64,000 nt of DNA from Micrasema longulum. Its lineage: Eukaryota; Arthropoda; Insecta; Trichoptera; Brachycentridae. Within the stretch, counting starts at the first letter, position 1. Every line of letters begins with the position of its first letter. Location of the stretch: assembly GCA_022494885.1 (NCBI GenBank), contig JAGVSM010002405.1, forward strand, positions 62,001 through 126,000, in the 5' to 3' direction. The notes beneath the pieces are model-generated. The model saw only the letters and a list, made by a program, of their open reading frames with translations. It made no database searches and was not told where the DNA came from. Of the stretch, positions 21,476 through 31,913 are shown piece by piece. Made by a program: the position numbers and the translations under genes.

Positions 21476-21810
21476 TTTTTTTTTAGGGGAGATGGACAGA
21501 CAAAGTATTTTATGTTGTAAGCGGTGACAACCATGGCAGCGAGGGTCACTGCTAGCCACTAGCTCTCGTCTATGCTGGTCATTAGCATGTCATCAGCCGC
21601 ACAAAGGCGCCTCTTACGGGGGAGATGTTGATAGGACATGCGACAGGCTTCTTGCACCGCACAATAATACTCCTCCGAGTACTTATTCCTAACACAATAG
21701 GCTTGTTGGGAACTCCCACAATCAGTAGCGGAGCGAGGTATTTTGACGCACAGTGCATTTTCAGGAGTTGTCACCGCGGGCACGTAGAGCTCCGTTTTAA
21801 GTGATTAAAT
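21476..21810 (-). pseudogene. Coding-like minus-strand relic, Cys-containing, unidentified
   Basis: A GC-rich island in AT-rich DNA. On the minus strand a frame of about 80 codons (from about 21810 to the stop at 21559) has no ATG. It contains PAVTTPENALCVKIP, then DCGSSQQAYCVRNKYSEEYY and CAVQEACRMSYQHLP, and ends MTSIDES. A run of nine A's follows the stop by about 75 nt, which suggests a retroposed fragment; an exon is less likely because no acceptor is seen. I do not recognise the family. Confidence 0.4.
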
Positions 21811-22449
21811 TTTTTGGTCAGGTTGATATGACTATCTTAGATATTTCCATCAAATTCAACCCTTTGTAGGGCGAATTCGTTTTTCTTCAAAATACTAACA
21901 AAAATACTTTTGTAGTACCCCTTGTTAGTTTTAACTCTTAAAAGACTGTGTTGAAGTTCTTTTGGGGATGGTGCTGTAAAATCGTGTTACACTAAGCAAA
22001 AGACGAGATATTTTGAACTACAGGTATTTAAAATAAAAAAAAACAACATAAACGTTTTTACTGTTTAATAATGTCTTTTCCATAATTTATAAAAATAATA
22101 ATTAAATTTGAGCCTTTTATAGCAAGAATATGACGTCATTATTAAAAATAAAAAAGAGTTTTCAAAGTCTTGTATTTTATGCAGGCTGACGTGACACACA
22201 AGGGTTAATGATGAATATTTATCAAATTTTACTCAGGAGGCTCGTTTGGGTCTTTGCGTTTCATCTCACTACCTTAACGTACAAGATTTAAAATTCATTC
22301 CAATATTAAGAAGATATCGCCATTAATGTTAGTGGGTGCATATTAACCCGGTTTTTTTCCAATTGAAACAACTAAGTATTATATGTCCAGGTGGATAAAT
22401 AATACAGGGTTGTCCGTGAAACAGAAACAGTACCCTGGGCGTGTGTTTT
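21811..22449. other. Unassigned AT-rich DNA
   Basis: No motif was found beyond chance frames. Confidence 0.35.
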
Positions 22450-22712
22450 GGACTCAATGGGAGTAGCCATGTAAAAATCCTGGTAATCTAGTGAGGATAA
22501 GTCAGCGTCGTTGTGTATTTGCCCATTTGCCTACCATGTTTAAGGTCTCTGGTTGGAGTCCCGGCAGTGCCGACATTAAATATTTGCTTTAGTAGTAGTT
22601 TAACACTGCAATACTATTTTTTTCCTGGACTGGTACCAAAATCGTACGATCGATCATCTTATCTTCTATGTAGCAAAAAAGTTAAGATACGTTGCAATTG
22701 AAGTGTCAATAT
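22450..22712 (+). repeat. SINE family SB, full-length with head
   Basis: The head GACTCAATGGGAGTAGCCAT, then GTAAAAATCCTGG, precedes the tRNA-like part (GTGAGGATAAGTCAGCGTCG, TTTGCCTACCATG, and a B-box-like GGTTGGAGTCCC). The body follows with TTCCTGGACTGGTACCAAAA and GATCATCTTATCTTC. It is a useful copy because head, tRNA part and body are contiguous. Confidence 0.7.
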
Positions 22713-23460
22713 ATATAATTTAAACTGTCTAACGCCGACCATAGAACTCTACAAAAACATAAAACACCAAGGCAAAAACGACCTGAGAAAATCAGAAATA
22801 ATTTAATTAATCCACAAAATAACACACTGATACATCAAAGACGATGACATCTCACTGACAAGAGTAATGGTCATACACAATAACAGCACTACCACATACA
22901 AGAACTAAAACAAAAACAGACCAATCCCGACTTATGAATAATGGACTAAAAATGAAAAAACACTCACATCATAACATCAAAACAATGATAATGCAGAAAT
23001 TCTAAAAGGAACTACAAAAATTTAAAAAAACCTATTATAAACTAACCTGAAAATACACAATTATAAGCTGTAAGGTGAAATGATGAATGAAAAAAAAAAA
23101 ATAGTTATAATACGTCGATACAATTCGTAATTTTGAGATCGTTGTCCTATTCCCTTTTCCGCTCCATTATACTATTTTCATACTCTTACATGCATATTGT
23201 AAACATGCAAAGGACGTTCCATAAATACTGCCTGCTGTCAATTTCGAATCAATTTGCAACTTGTCAACTGCATACGAGTTGTTCTCACGTTTTCTATGGC
23301 ACATTAAAGGGTGCAATTTACAACTGATGTAAGAACACAGTGAAGGTTTATCGTGAAAAAGTTATGATGTGATTTAGCAACGTTCATAAATTATTTTTGT
23401 ACGAAGAAAAACTAGAAACAACGCATTTTCTGCATCTTTGAAATATTTGTTCTAAATTTA
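22713..23460. other. T-poor, A/C-rich tract 22720-23060 and flanking unassigned DNA
   Basis: From about 22720 to 23060 the plus strand is strikingly poor in T and rich in A and C. In one frame it gives long coding-like runs with few stops (IELYKNIKHQGKNDLRKSEI, then YIKDDDISLTRVMVIHNN). The A-rich sense strand recalls the coding strand of some non-LTR elements. The protein is not identified. The remainder to 23460 shows nothing. Confidence 0.3.
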
Positions 23461-23461
23461 T

Positions 23462-24075
23462 TGCAATAGAGAAAGAAAACATTTTAGTGAAGTAAAAACG
23501 GAAGTCAAGGCATTTACAGGGCTTATGGTCTGTCAGTAAAAGTACAAAATTATAAAACATGCATTTGACTTATCATAATATACGATATTGAAACAAGGGC
23601 TGATACTACTACATGACAATCTGATACAGAGTAAGAAACTCCGAAATAAGAAGGATCTGCGACGCCGAATTTGTTTTGCGACGAAGAACAGAAGACAGCA
23701 GACTTGGAAAGAGTGTTAAATATAGTGGCAGGTGCAATACCAGTTGGCAGACCCCCCGAAACACCACCAAAATATAAATTGACAGTTGGACGTCCACCTT
23801 CCAAGAACAGGCTCCAAGAAAAAACAGGAAGCAGTCCTAGAGAAAGCAGAATAAGAAGAAGATGACCTGTTATTGGCTGGTTTAAGTGGCAACATTACAC
23901 ATTGTCTAATATTGTTGAGTAAATTTTGATGATTGAACATAGGCAGAATGGTGAATGTTACACCGTGTATAATGTAACCAATAAAATCGGCCAATGATAG
24001 GTCAAAAGCCCAGTAAATGCCTAGACTTCCATAATCCCATCTCAAAAACGTTTCCCTTCTCTGTTGCAACAAATT
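23462..24075. mobile_element. Foldback element FB1 split by a 327-bp insertion
   Basis: The left arm begins at 23462 (GAGAAAGAAAACATTTTAGT, GGCATTTACAGGGCTTATGG), breaks at 23535, and resumes at 23863 (TGACCTGTTATTGGCTGGTT). The right arm runs from about 23940 (TAGGCAGAATGGTGAATGTT) to TTCCCTTCTCTGTTGCAAC. TGGTCTGTCA (23526-23535) and TGACCTGTTA (23863-23872) flank the insert like a 10-bp target duplication with two mismatches. Confidence 0.75.
23536..23862 (+). mobile_element. 327-bp insertion inside FB1, carries a GRPP-containing frame
   Basis: This segment has a different composition from FB1. A 64-codon plus frame (23671-23865) reads DEEQKTADLERVLNIVAGAI, then PVGRPPETPPKYKLTVGRPP and ends SRIRRR; its last codons run out into FB1. 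The repeated GRPP is reminiscent of AT-hook-like basic patches but falls short of the GRP core with flanking Arg/Lys. It could be a captured gene piece or another element. No terminal repeats or poly(A) are seen. Confidence 0.45.
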
Positions 24076-24243
24076 AAGATCTTTATGATAATAAAAACAG
24101 AACTCTTTATAAACCGTAACATAAACAATGTAATAAATATTGAAAAATAAAACAAAGATATGCACGGTTCAATAGCTAACTTATTGCCACTATCAATTTC
24201 TTACAGTTTGACCAAAAACAAACAAAAAATACAGAAAAAACAA

Positions 24244-25130
24244 CAATATTTTGAATTAGTACTAGTTTTTGTAGACAAGGAATGGATTCAACTCCCTAGG
24301 GAGCTGTTTATAATAACATATTACAACAGGGATAAAGTACATTTTAGATATGGAAATAAAAAAGTCTAGGCTAGTTTAAGTGGCCACATTACACACTGTG
24401 TAACCTTCACCATTCTGCCTATATTTGAACACCTATATTTCTTCAGTTCTTTCATCTGTTGATGATTGTAATTTCGCCTGAGTTCGATAGGGATCATGTT
24501 AGGATCTGTGTTAGGATTTTGCCGGTAGTGTCTTGATGATTTGATGTTCCACTGTGATTTGTTATAGATACGTATTGTTTTTCTTCTGTTGATTGAGTGC
24601 ATGTTGTAAAGGGCAAATTATTCTAATGTTTCCTATATGTATTTGGGTTTCGAGTCATTTGATTGATTTGTTTGTATTACTACGTTCTTCTTCCTTTCCG
24701 AGGTGGGATCTGGAGCGTGCGGCCGCGGTCTCAATTTGGAACTAACACTGTATTCCTCCACTGTAGTACTGGGAAATTAGATAAAGGTGATTGTGCTGAC
24801 CATGTGTATTTGATTGATCACAAACTGACAATACTGCAGTGAGGGGTACAATGAAAGTTTTTAAAATTTACTTGTTTTGTTATTTTTGCGGTTTGATTGT
24901 AAAGAAATATTAAATTTTCGCTTAATTAGTTAAAAAAAAAAGGAAATTGATATTTATATGCGAAACTGAAGAAAGACTCTTATGATCAGTTTCAGGAAAG
25001 GGGTGGATGCTTTCATTGTTGATGATTGTGAAGTTAAAGAGCTTAAACCTTTATTTATGCGGGTGAGATTCATCCGATTGAATTATTTTCCTTGCTTACT
25101 AGGCAACGCCTGAAAATTTGTTTTCAAAAC
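24244..25130. mobile_element. Foldback element FB1 left arm split by a 547-bp insertion
   Basis: The outer block (TTTTTGTAGACAAGGAATGG, ACTCCCTAGGGAGC) and left arm (AGTGGCCACATTACACACTG, TATATTTGAACACC) run to 24469. The central segment resumes at 25017 (GATTGTGAAGTTAAAGAGC, GGTGAGATTCATCCGATTG, TACTAGGCAACGCCTGAAAA). The right arm is missing. The 13-base TGTTGATGATTGT occurs at 24457-24469 and again at 25017-25029, as expected for a target-site duplication. Confidence 0.75.
24470..25016. mobile_element. 547-bp insertion flanked by a 13-bp direct repeat
   Basis: It lies between two copies of TGTTGATGATTGT. A minus-strand frame in its left part reads MHSINRRKTIRIYNKSQWNI and HHRQNPNTDP-like text. 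The middle contains a GC-rich NotI-site sequence GCGGCCGC and the right has an A10 run (about 24932). No terminal repeats or poly(A) at an edge are evident, so the insert class is unknown. Confidence 0.5.
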
Positions 25131-26238
25131 CAATTCTAGGGACTTTTAAATACATATTTTTTGTTGGCCTTACCAGGAAATGAACCCAAGACCTCAGCCA
25201 TGGTATGCAAAAATTCTCATTAACCTTGAAGCGAACCAATCATAAATCAATCCACTTTTACCATATTGTTTATCTCGGCGTTCCCATTCAGTAAAAAACC
25301 GCTATTTAGAGTTCCGTTTCTATTTTACAAACATAACTCTATTCTTCATTCCACCCGGACACGCGAAAAATTAAATTTGTGCCTTTACATAAATTTATCC
25401 CTAGTAGTCGACTTTAACACTGAAATTATGTTATCAATTTATTGTACATGTGTGACATAAATTTAATAATTTATTTAAGTACAATCACACAAAGAACAGC
25501 TTTGTAATGGTACACGGTGCCTTATATTATATTAACATATTATTTTGTGTATTAATGATAAGAATTATTACCCAGAATAAACCGTCATTGATGTTATATT
25601 TTATTATAAAACGTAATTCAAAAGAAGAAAATTATGGAAATAGACAAAGTGAATATTTATCAGACACGATATCAGCCAATATTTTTCTTATACATATATA
25701 ATTGAAATGTGTTTTGCAAAAGAAAATACTCCTTCAAAGGCGACAAACTTCTTACTTGGCGGTTGTATGCTTAGTAATTTCCTTTGTTTTTCATCATAAT
25801 CCTTTATGACTGACGCGAAGAAGACTTTTTATACGTATGTTATTTGTATGTTATATGTCAAAGACGATCACGTAACAAACTTTTCTACTTGTATATTTAA
25901 TATGTTGTTATGTAGCTATTTTTTTTGTTGCTAAATATTAGTTTTAAGAGTAGATATTTTTTTTTTCAACAATAAAGACAATTTTCAAAAATTTATTCAA
26001 CTAAATATTTTGTCCCGAGACCACTTAAATTTATTTTTTGCACTTTTATTTTATGTTAGTTTCAGAAAGCACAGATCTTTCCATATTTGTGTAGTTAGTC
26101 GTAGAAACTATAACTACACTAAATAAAATAAACAAAACTTTGTTTTTAAACACAATTTTTTTTCCACTGACAGGTTACAAAGCAAACAAGCTTCTTCGTC
26201 AAAGTTTATGTATTTAATGAATTTATTGATTTGATTCT
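25131..26238. other. AT-rich DNA, nothing recognised
   Basis: Frames of 64 codons at 25266 and 25507 have no family resemblance and AT-driven composition. No repeats are shared with other parts of the window. Confidence 0.35.
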
Positions 26239-26407
26239 TTTTTGCACCACAACAGGCCAGGAGGCCCAATTCTAGTGTTGAAATACATCACAAAACAACC
26301 CATGCTTAAGAAAAATTACTCTGATTTTTTGTGTTCTCACCGGGAATCGAACCCGGAACCTTCCGTGAGTGAGTCAAGCGTCTTGATCACGACATCACGG
26401 AGGCCAC
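26239..26407 (-). repeat. SINE family SD (tRNA-derived)
   Basis: On the minus strand it starts GGCCTCCGTGATGTCGTGAT. It has ACGCTTGACTCACTCACGG in the anticodon arm and a perfect B-box helix CCGGGTTCGATTCCCGG. A unique body follows (TTGGGCCTCCTGGCCTGTTG) before GTGGTGCAAAAAAG. The last part recurs in inverted orientation at 41591-41671. Confidence 0.8.
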
Positions 26408-26483
26408 CTATTAATTCCTATTTTATTTTTATGATGTTAACTAATTACTACACGTGGTCTCAATAACTCAAGTCCTTTTTTCC

Positions 26484-26905
26484 TTACGAGGGTGGTAATT
26501 TGATATCAATATTTTCGAAGCTAGACAGGAGACGACTAAAAGAAATATTGTTTATTTGGTTATAATTTATTTTTTTTCTTATTATGAATCGCTTTTTTAA
26601 TTTCTAAGATTTCTAAGTTGCCTAATTTTAATATTTTATTTTCAACATGAAGTACTTTTAATCCAGTGTCTTTATTGAATCTATGATTATTTTCTATCCA
26701 ACGATTTGCGAATTCAGAAAAATTATTAATATTTAAGCATCTTAAGTGTTCTTTTACTCTAATATCAAAGTTTCTTTTAGTTTTTCAAATGCAGATTGAA
26801 TCGCAATCATTACAATTTAATTGGTTTATCCCAGATTTATTATATTTATGGATTTTGTCTTTATGATTTTTTGCCAAGGTTCCTATATTATTAGTTGTGT
26901 AGAAA
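26484..26905 (-). pseudogene. Penelope-like element, GIY-YIG endonuclease relic
   Basis: On the minus strand the frame runs GTLAKNHKDKIHKYNKSGIN, LNCNDCDSICI (stop), KTKRNFDIRVKEHLR, FANRWIENNHRFNKDTGLKV and LKLGNLEILEIKKAIHNKK, then shifts to NNISFSRLLSSFENIDI. 'Y.+.C..C...YIGQT.R....R.+EH...H......F' is the plan of the GIY-YIG domain at the C terminus of Penelope-like elements. The conserved Y-I-G following CDS is degenerate, with a stop where GQT is expected, so it is inactive. No reverse transcriptase part is visible. Confidence 0.65.
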
Positions 26906-28218
26906 GCAGGTTAAATGTTTGACGTAAGGGAATAAGATAATTGTTTTGAAAAAATGTCACCTATAAAAAGAATATTTCTACTCTATAAACTGTGATAGTA
27001 AAATATAACTACATATATATAAAATTAAATGTTAAAAACAAAGTTGTATTATTTATTTTATTTTAATGAATTACCACAAAGTTAGTGCAAATATAAACTT
27101 TACATAACTACACTATTTAAAACTATACCCGTAGGGTAAAAGATATTTTCTTCCTGAAAAGTATAATGCAATGTTTTAAAATAAATTTAAGAGGTCTCAT
27201 AATAAAGTGTTTAATTGAGCGAATTGAATCATGTTATTCCACAAAGTTAATGCTTATAAAATAAATAACATTATTTTTTCATCAATACGGTGCGCTCTTC
27301 TACAAATTTGAAGGTTGTATGATAAAAAATAATACTTGAAAAATACAGACAATTTATAGAGAAATAATACAAAAATTCAAGCTAAAGGCATTGGGTCTCT
27401 TATTAACTTAGTGCGTAGTTATTTAAGTCGTGAAACATAAGATTTAACAAAAGTTATGTATGTGGACACATTAGTTTCGAAAGTTACTGAGAGCTTTCTC
27501 AAACACTCTGCTAAATAAATATACATAATGGTTAATCGGATCCAGAACTGTTAGGGGATGGAATGTTTTCACATCCATGTCTGTCTTAAACCTCTGTTTT
27601 CTGTCTTAACTCTTTCAGACTGTATTTTTTATCTAACAATTACTACAGCACATAGCGAAGTACATAAATAAGTGCATCGAATTTTCGGCCGGAGAAAAAT
27701 ATAAAGTTGAATTGTATTATTTCGAAAATATCAAAGTGAAGACATTTTTTAGATATATAAATAGATATATAAATAAATATATATATAACCATATTTATAT
27801 ATATAAATATATATATATTGATTTATAAATTAATACTTCCTTCTTTAAAAGGTTCTCACTGTTTGTTAAAATAATCATCAATCTTGATCAATTCTCGAAG
27901 GATAAACTTTGGTATGTACATATACAGAAATTCCTAGCTAGTCAGGTCTCGAAGCGTAACTTTCATAATAATATATTCCAAATACAAAACGTAAAATTCA
28001 GAATCAAAAGAATGAGTGTAAATTATTATTTTGTGACATGGATAATATCTAATACTAGTGTATATCTAAAAGTATTAAGATAAATAAGTATTATGCAAAA
28101 AATGACAAAAAATTTAAGGAGAATTGTCTATTGTTGTGGTTCAGACGTTTAATACAGAACAGATGCTTACATTGTATCAATATTAGCTTGTATTCCATGA
28201 AAAAAAACTTACTTTATC
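26906..28218. other. AT-rich DNA with an AT microsatellite at 27755-27830
   Basis: A TATAAATATATA-type simple repeat spans 27755-27830. The rest is AT-rich, without motifs. Confidence 0.4.
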
Positions 28219-28503
28219 ACAATATTTAAGTTGATTAAAATGTTTGTAGACAAAATACTGGATTTTACCCCCTCAGTAGTCATTAAAATTAATAATAAAG
28301 GTTTTAGCTCTATAACTTCACTAAAATCCACAAATGGAAGAAATAAAGAAATATGGATGTTTAAAAATAGGCAAAATGGTAAATGTTACACAGTGTGCAA
28401 AGTGGCCACTTAAACCAGTCAATGATAGGTCATAAGCCCAGTAGATCCTAGACTTCCATATTCCCTTTTCTAAGGTATTCTCCATCCCTGTTGAAATTTG
28501 TTA
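28219..28503. mobile_element. Foldback element FB1, left outer block joined to right arm
   Basis: CACAATATTTAAGTTGATTA and TTTGTAGACAAAATACTGGA (outer left) are followed by the central block (AAAGGTTTTAGCTCTATAAC) and the right arm (CACAAATGGAAGAAATAAAG, AGTGTGCAAAGTGGCCACTT, GATAGGTCATAAGCCC, TTCTCCATCCCTGTTG). The inner left arm is deleted. Confidence 0.75.
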
Positions 28504-28689
28504 AACTAACTTTAAAAAAATCTTTGAATTTAAGCGCTTAATACTAAAGCAAAAGGTAATATTGTGTATTTTATGTTTGATATTACACCACCTTCATGCG
28601 CGAACTCTTTTAAAAATATTTATTTTGCTACCTTACTAGATATATCTTAATGCTCTATGGGGTTAGACCTTAGCGCAGTGTCGATGATA

Positions 28690-28925
28690 CATAAAAGGGT
28701 TGGAACAAAAGAGTCCAAACACATTTGCTAGAAATAACATCCGTAAACTTGAGCGGTCCTTTTGTTGCCGGAGCCTTGTCCTGCGTAACAACGGATCTTG
28801 TGTCAATAGGCCCTGTGATCGGCCGGCCACGACAAAGAGGTATTATATTTCCGATCGTCCGAACTTGAGGTCCCTTTTTGGGTGTAAAGCACGTGTGAAA
28901 TCACTAAACATACCTTGATTATAAT
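28690..28925 (+). pseudogene. Tc1-like transposase fragment
   Basis: The frame from 28700 reads IRKLERSFCC, then GSCVNRPCDRPATTKRYYIS. This matches the Tc1-family pattern in which the second helix-turn-helix ends 'RL.RRFRETGSVNDRPRSGRPRATT..QDRYI'. The catalytic DDE domain is absent. It is GC-richer than the surroundings, as expected of a foreign insert, and no terminal repeats are identified. Confidence 0.5.
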
Positions 28926-29216
28926 ATTTATCAAGTTTTTTTATAGTTGTTTGATTTGCCACACTAATAGGGACATATTATATACTACGAATACCGATAA
29001 AAATCTTTGAAATGTATTTAGAATAATCAATTGTATTTTCAAAATCAATATGAATATTATGGAGAAATGTTTTCATACTTACATTCAAAAAAGAACTCAA
29101 GACTTCAGAAAAAAATTGTCGCTAGAAAATCGCATATATTTGGCCTTGACAGTTGTAACGTCAAGATTTGTAACAATGTTCTCATCAAATTTTATTTGGT
29201 CAAGAACAAATTAACA
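28926..29216. other. Unassigned DNA
   Basis: AT-rich, with no motif recognised. Confidence 0.3.
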
Positions 29217-29305
29217 AGAATCGTGACGTATTAGAGGCTTGGCCAATGGAATGGTCACTGTTGCGGGAATTCAAAATTACAAATTTAAAAACATTTTTTA
29301 TGCTA
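29217..29305 (+). repeat. Repeat unit shared with 12212-12300
   Basis: AGAATCGTGACGTATTAGAG, then CTTGGCCAATGGAATGGTC and GCGGGAATTC, parallels 12212 onward. It diverges after the AAATTTAAAAA block. Confidence 0.55.
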
Positions 29306-29389
29306 ATACTTTTTTTTACTGGACAGTATTTCATAGACCTTTATTACTTTAAACATGTCAAAAAAAACTTGATATTTCCCTTTTGTGTC

Positions 29390-30975
29390 CGGCAGAACAA
29401 AGCTTATGGACAATTGAACGTAGTTATGCAGAAAGCGGTCAAGCATAGAAAAGTGAAACTTAGATGATAGCACTTTTGAGAAAAGAGTGAAAATTCAAAT
29501 GTACACAGCACTTGGTATGTTTTTTACTTTGACAAAATTATCATTTAATGATAAATAATTCGATCATTCGTTTTTTTTATAATGCAAGAAAATTTTTAAA
29601 TATGTGTTTGACCAGTTTTTAAAATTTTTAAAGTCTGGCTGACCAAACAACCCAAAATGTGCATTTTGCAGAAAACAGGCTCGAGTAAAACTCTAGTGTG
29701 TGTTGTGTGATTATGTATTAAATATAATATTTTATATTTATTTAAGGGTGCTTAGTTGTCAACAATCATTTCATCAATTTGTTATTTTAATTACGCGTTG
29801 AAGAAATTTTGGTGTTTTTTTATTTATTTTTTATTTATTTACTTAAGTTAGTTAATATTACATTGTATATTAACTAATATATTTACAATCATAACAAATA
29901 CTTATTAAATATTTCTTACATAACTACATTATTACAATAAACATAACATTTTTTTTTTTAATCCGTAAGTTTTCTTTCATTCTTCATACTTTCAGGCATC
30001 CATCTTCATCTTTTCCTTTATAAAGCCCAGCTAACCACACAGCCAAAAATATACATTTTGCAGAAAACAGTCAGATCTTATATTGAATGATACCTCATCC
30101 AAACTTTGAATTTATGAGGTAATATTTTGTATTTGTTATTTATTAATTATATATATGGCCTATGCCAATTACAACAGTTACACGAAGAAACATATTTACA
30201 AGAAACTGAACAAAAATAATATAAATGTGTGTAGCAAAGATAAACATGGGTTATAAAAGAATAGCTTATAATATATTCATAAACACGATAATCATATAAG
30301 ACTGCTAGCTGAACCATGCGAATCCATCTTCATTTCATAATGTTTTAGTGGCAAAGAGATCCAGAAAAAGCAGGAAGAACTATCCCGAAGAATTCCAAGT
30401 TATGTGACGAATTGACTAATCTACACATTCTAGACAAAAAATGCCCTTCAAAGATTGAATAAATAGCAGATATTGACTTTTCGTGACATGGTTTGGATCG
30501 TGAAAAGAAATTGACTGCAACAGAGATGAGACATTACTTATAGCACTAAAAAAATTAAAATGCATTTAAAGTTCATCTTATAACATGTTTTTTTATTACA
30601 AGCATTTTTAAAGGAATGAATTTATAGTAAAAATACCTTTAAATTTATCTACTTCAATTTATTTAAGAGAACTAGATTACTGGAGGCATTTTCCTACCTA
30701 TCATCACATATAGTATACCGCAAGATATTCTAGTGATGTGGATGTTTTCTGCAAATTAAAAAAAACCGTTTTTGTGATCAACACTATTTTCAGAAGATTA
30801 ATATCGCAGTTTTTTGTATGAAAGCGGTTTGGCTGTTTTTAGTAGAACATAATATAATTGACCTTACTGCGCCCGATAACACCAATATCTAATTTTTGTA
30901 AATTGTAGACTTTCTGCATAATATAATATGCTGCTTTCTGCATAACTACGTTAAATTATTCTATGTGCGAAATGG
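29390..30975. mobile_element. Possible 1.5-kb DNA element with imperfect inverted ends
   Basis: AACGTAGTTATGCAGAAAGC at about 29424-29443 is inverted exactly at about 30935-30955 (GCTTTCTGCATAACTACGTT). A second, weaker pair lies inside (TTTTGCAGAAAACAGG near 29666, against GTTTTCTGCAAA near 30744). The two pairs have similar midpoints, as in an element with long degenerate arms. No transposase is seen. A LINE-like T-rich tail sits at 29815-29950. Confidence 0.4.
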
Positions 30976-31075
30976 AACCAAAACCTTGAATGAGTGTTTT
31001 CAACTCAATAACTACTCTCAGTCCGCTTTATTAAGGACGTTCCTCGTATGTGTGATTGCATTCATACTGTGTGGT
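30976..31075 (-). repeat. Fragment of the SINE SB 5' head
   Basis: On the minus strand GAGAGTAGTTATTGAGTTG, then AAAACACTCATTC and TTTTGGTTCCATTTCGC, parallels the head at 48361-48440 (GAGAGTAGCCGTTGAGTCG, AAAACACTCGTC). The tRNA-like part is absent. Confidence 0.45.
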
Positions 31076-31199
31076 AAATATTTTTGTATTTTATTCATTT
31101 ATTTATTTTTATTACCATTGAGAACATTAAAGAGCATCCAATTCATTATCAAAACATTACGAAATATACATAATAGATTGATTAAATAGAAAAAAAAGT

Positions 31200-31913
31200 C
31201 ACGTAAAATAAACACACAACTTTTTTGGAAAATGCCTTCCTGAGAGAAATCCCACTATCATGAAATGTATTGATACGCGAGGCGATACGATTGAATTACG
31301 TGACTGCTTTAACTACCAGCATGGCCATTGACAGGTTGGTTCTACAATCTTTGGTGCCTTTGTCGAATGATTTGTCGGATAAATTGACCCAATTCATTCA
31401 GAATATCTGAATTATGTATGCGACCACTATCAGTTTAAAAACCTAAACACGCAAATTAATGAATATCTTTTCTCCTCAACAATGATTGATAGCCCAGTAT
31501 TCCAAAAAAGAAGTCGGTCAGAAAAAACGCCACGGGTAATGTCCGTGCTCATTGAGATACAGATAACGCGGTTTCATTTGGCGACTAAATAAAGGAACTC
31601 AATTCCAAGCGACTTTTTAACAAGGAATTATACAACGCTTTCAGAACTTGAATATCCTCAAGAACAAATCCAAGGATTTTTAATGAGTTATTGCATAATG
31701 AAGTTACATGAAGATTATATGATAAATTACCGTCAGACAGCACCCCAAGATTCCTAGACGTCTACGCTCTTTAAGCTTTACTCCATCCATGAAACAGCGG
31801 AAATGATTTTTTTTTGACGGTTTTGTAGATGACACGATAAAGCGTTTAGGGGCATTGAAGAACGATTTGTTTTGTTGATATATATTATTTCGGTTACGAA
31901 TTATATGGGTCAA
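31200..31913 (-). pseudogene. LINE reverse transcriptase thumb region, degenerate
   Basis: The minus strand near 31913 gives FNAPKRFIVSSTKPSKKNHF, then MDGVKLKERRRLGILG; in shifted frames SLKILGFVLRIFKFSKR follows. This corresponds to the region of Jockey/CR1-type RTs after the YADD box ('...L.G..I......LGV..D..L.' then 'LGFI.R....F'). Many stops downstream. The clade is uncertain. Confidence 0.5.

Noticed and set aside
23716..24165. 149-codon minus frame, the longest in the window
   Set aside because: It runs across FB1 arms and the 327-bp insert, is AT/Cys/Phe-rich, and has no domain pattern; the repeat structure explains it.
27755..27830. Possible origin or matrix-attachment element in an AT repeat
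   Set aside because: Simple TATAAATA repeats are common in this AT-rich genome; nothing else supports a function.
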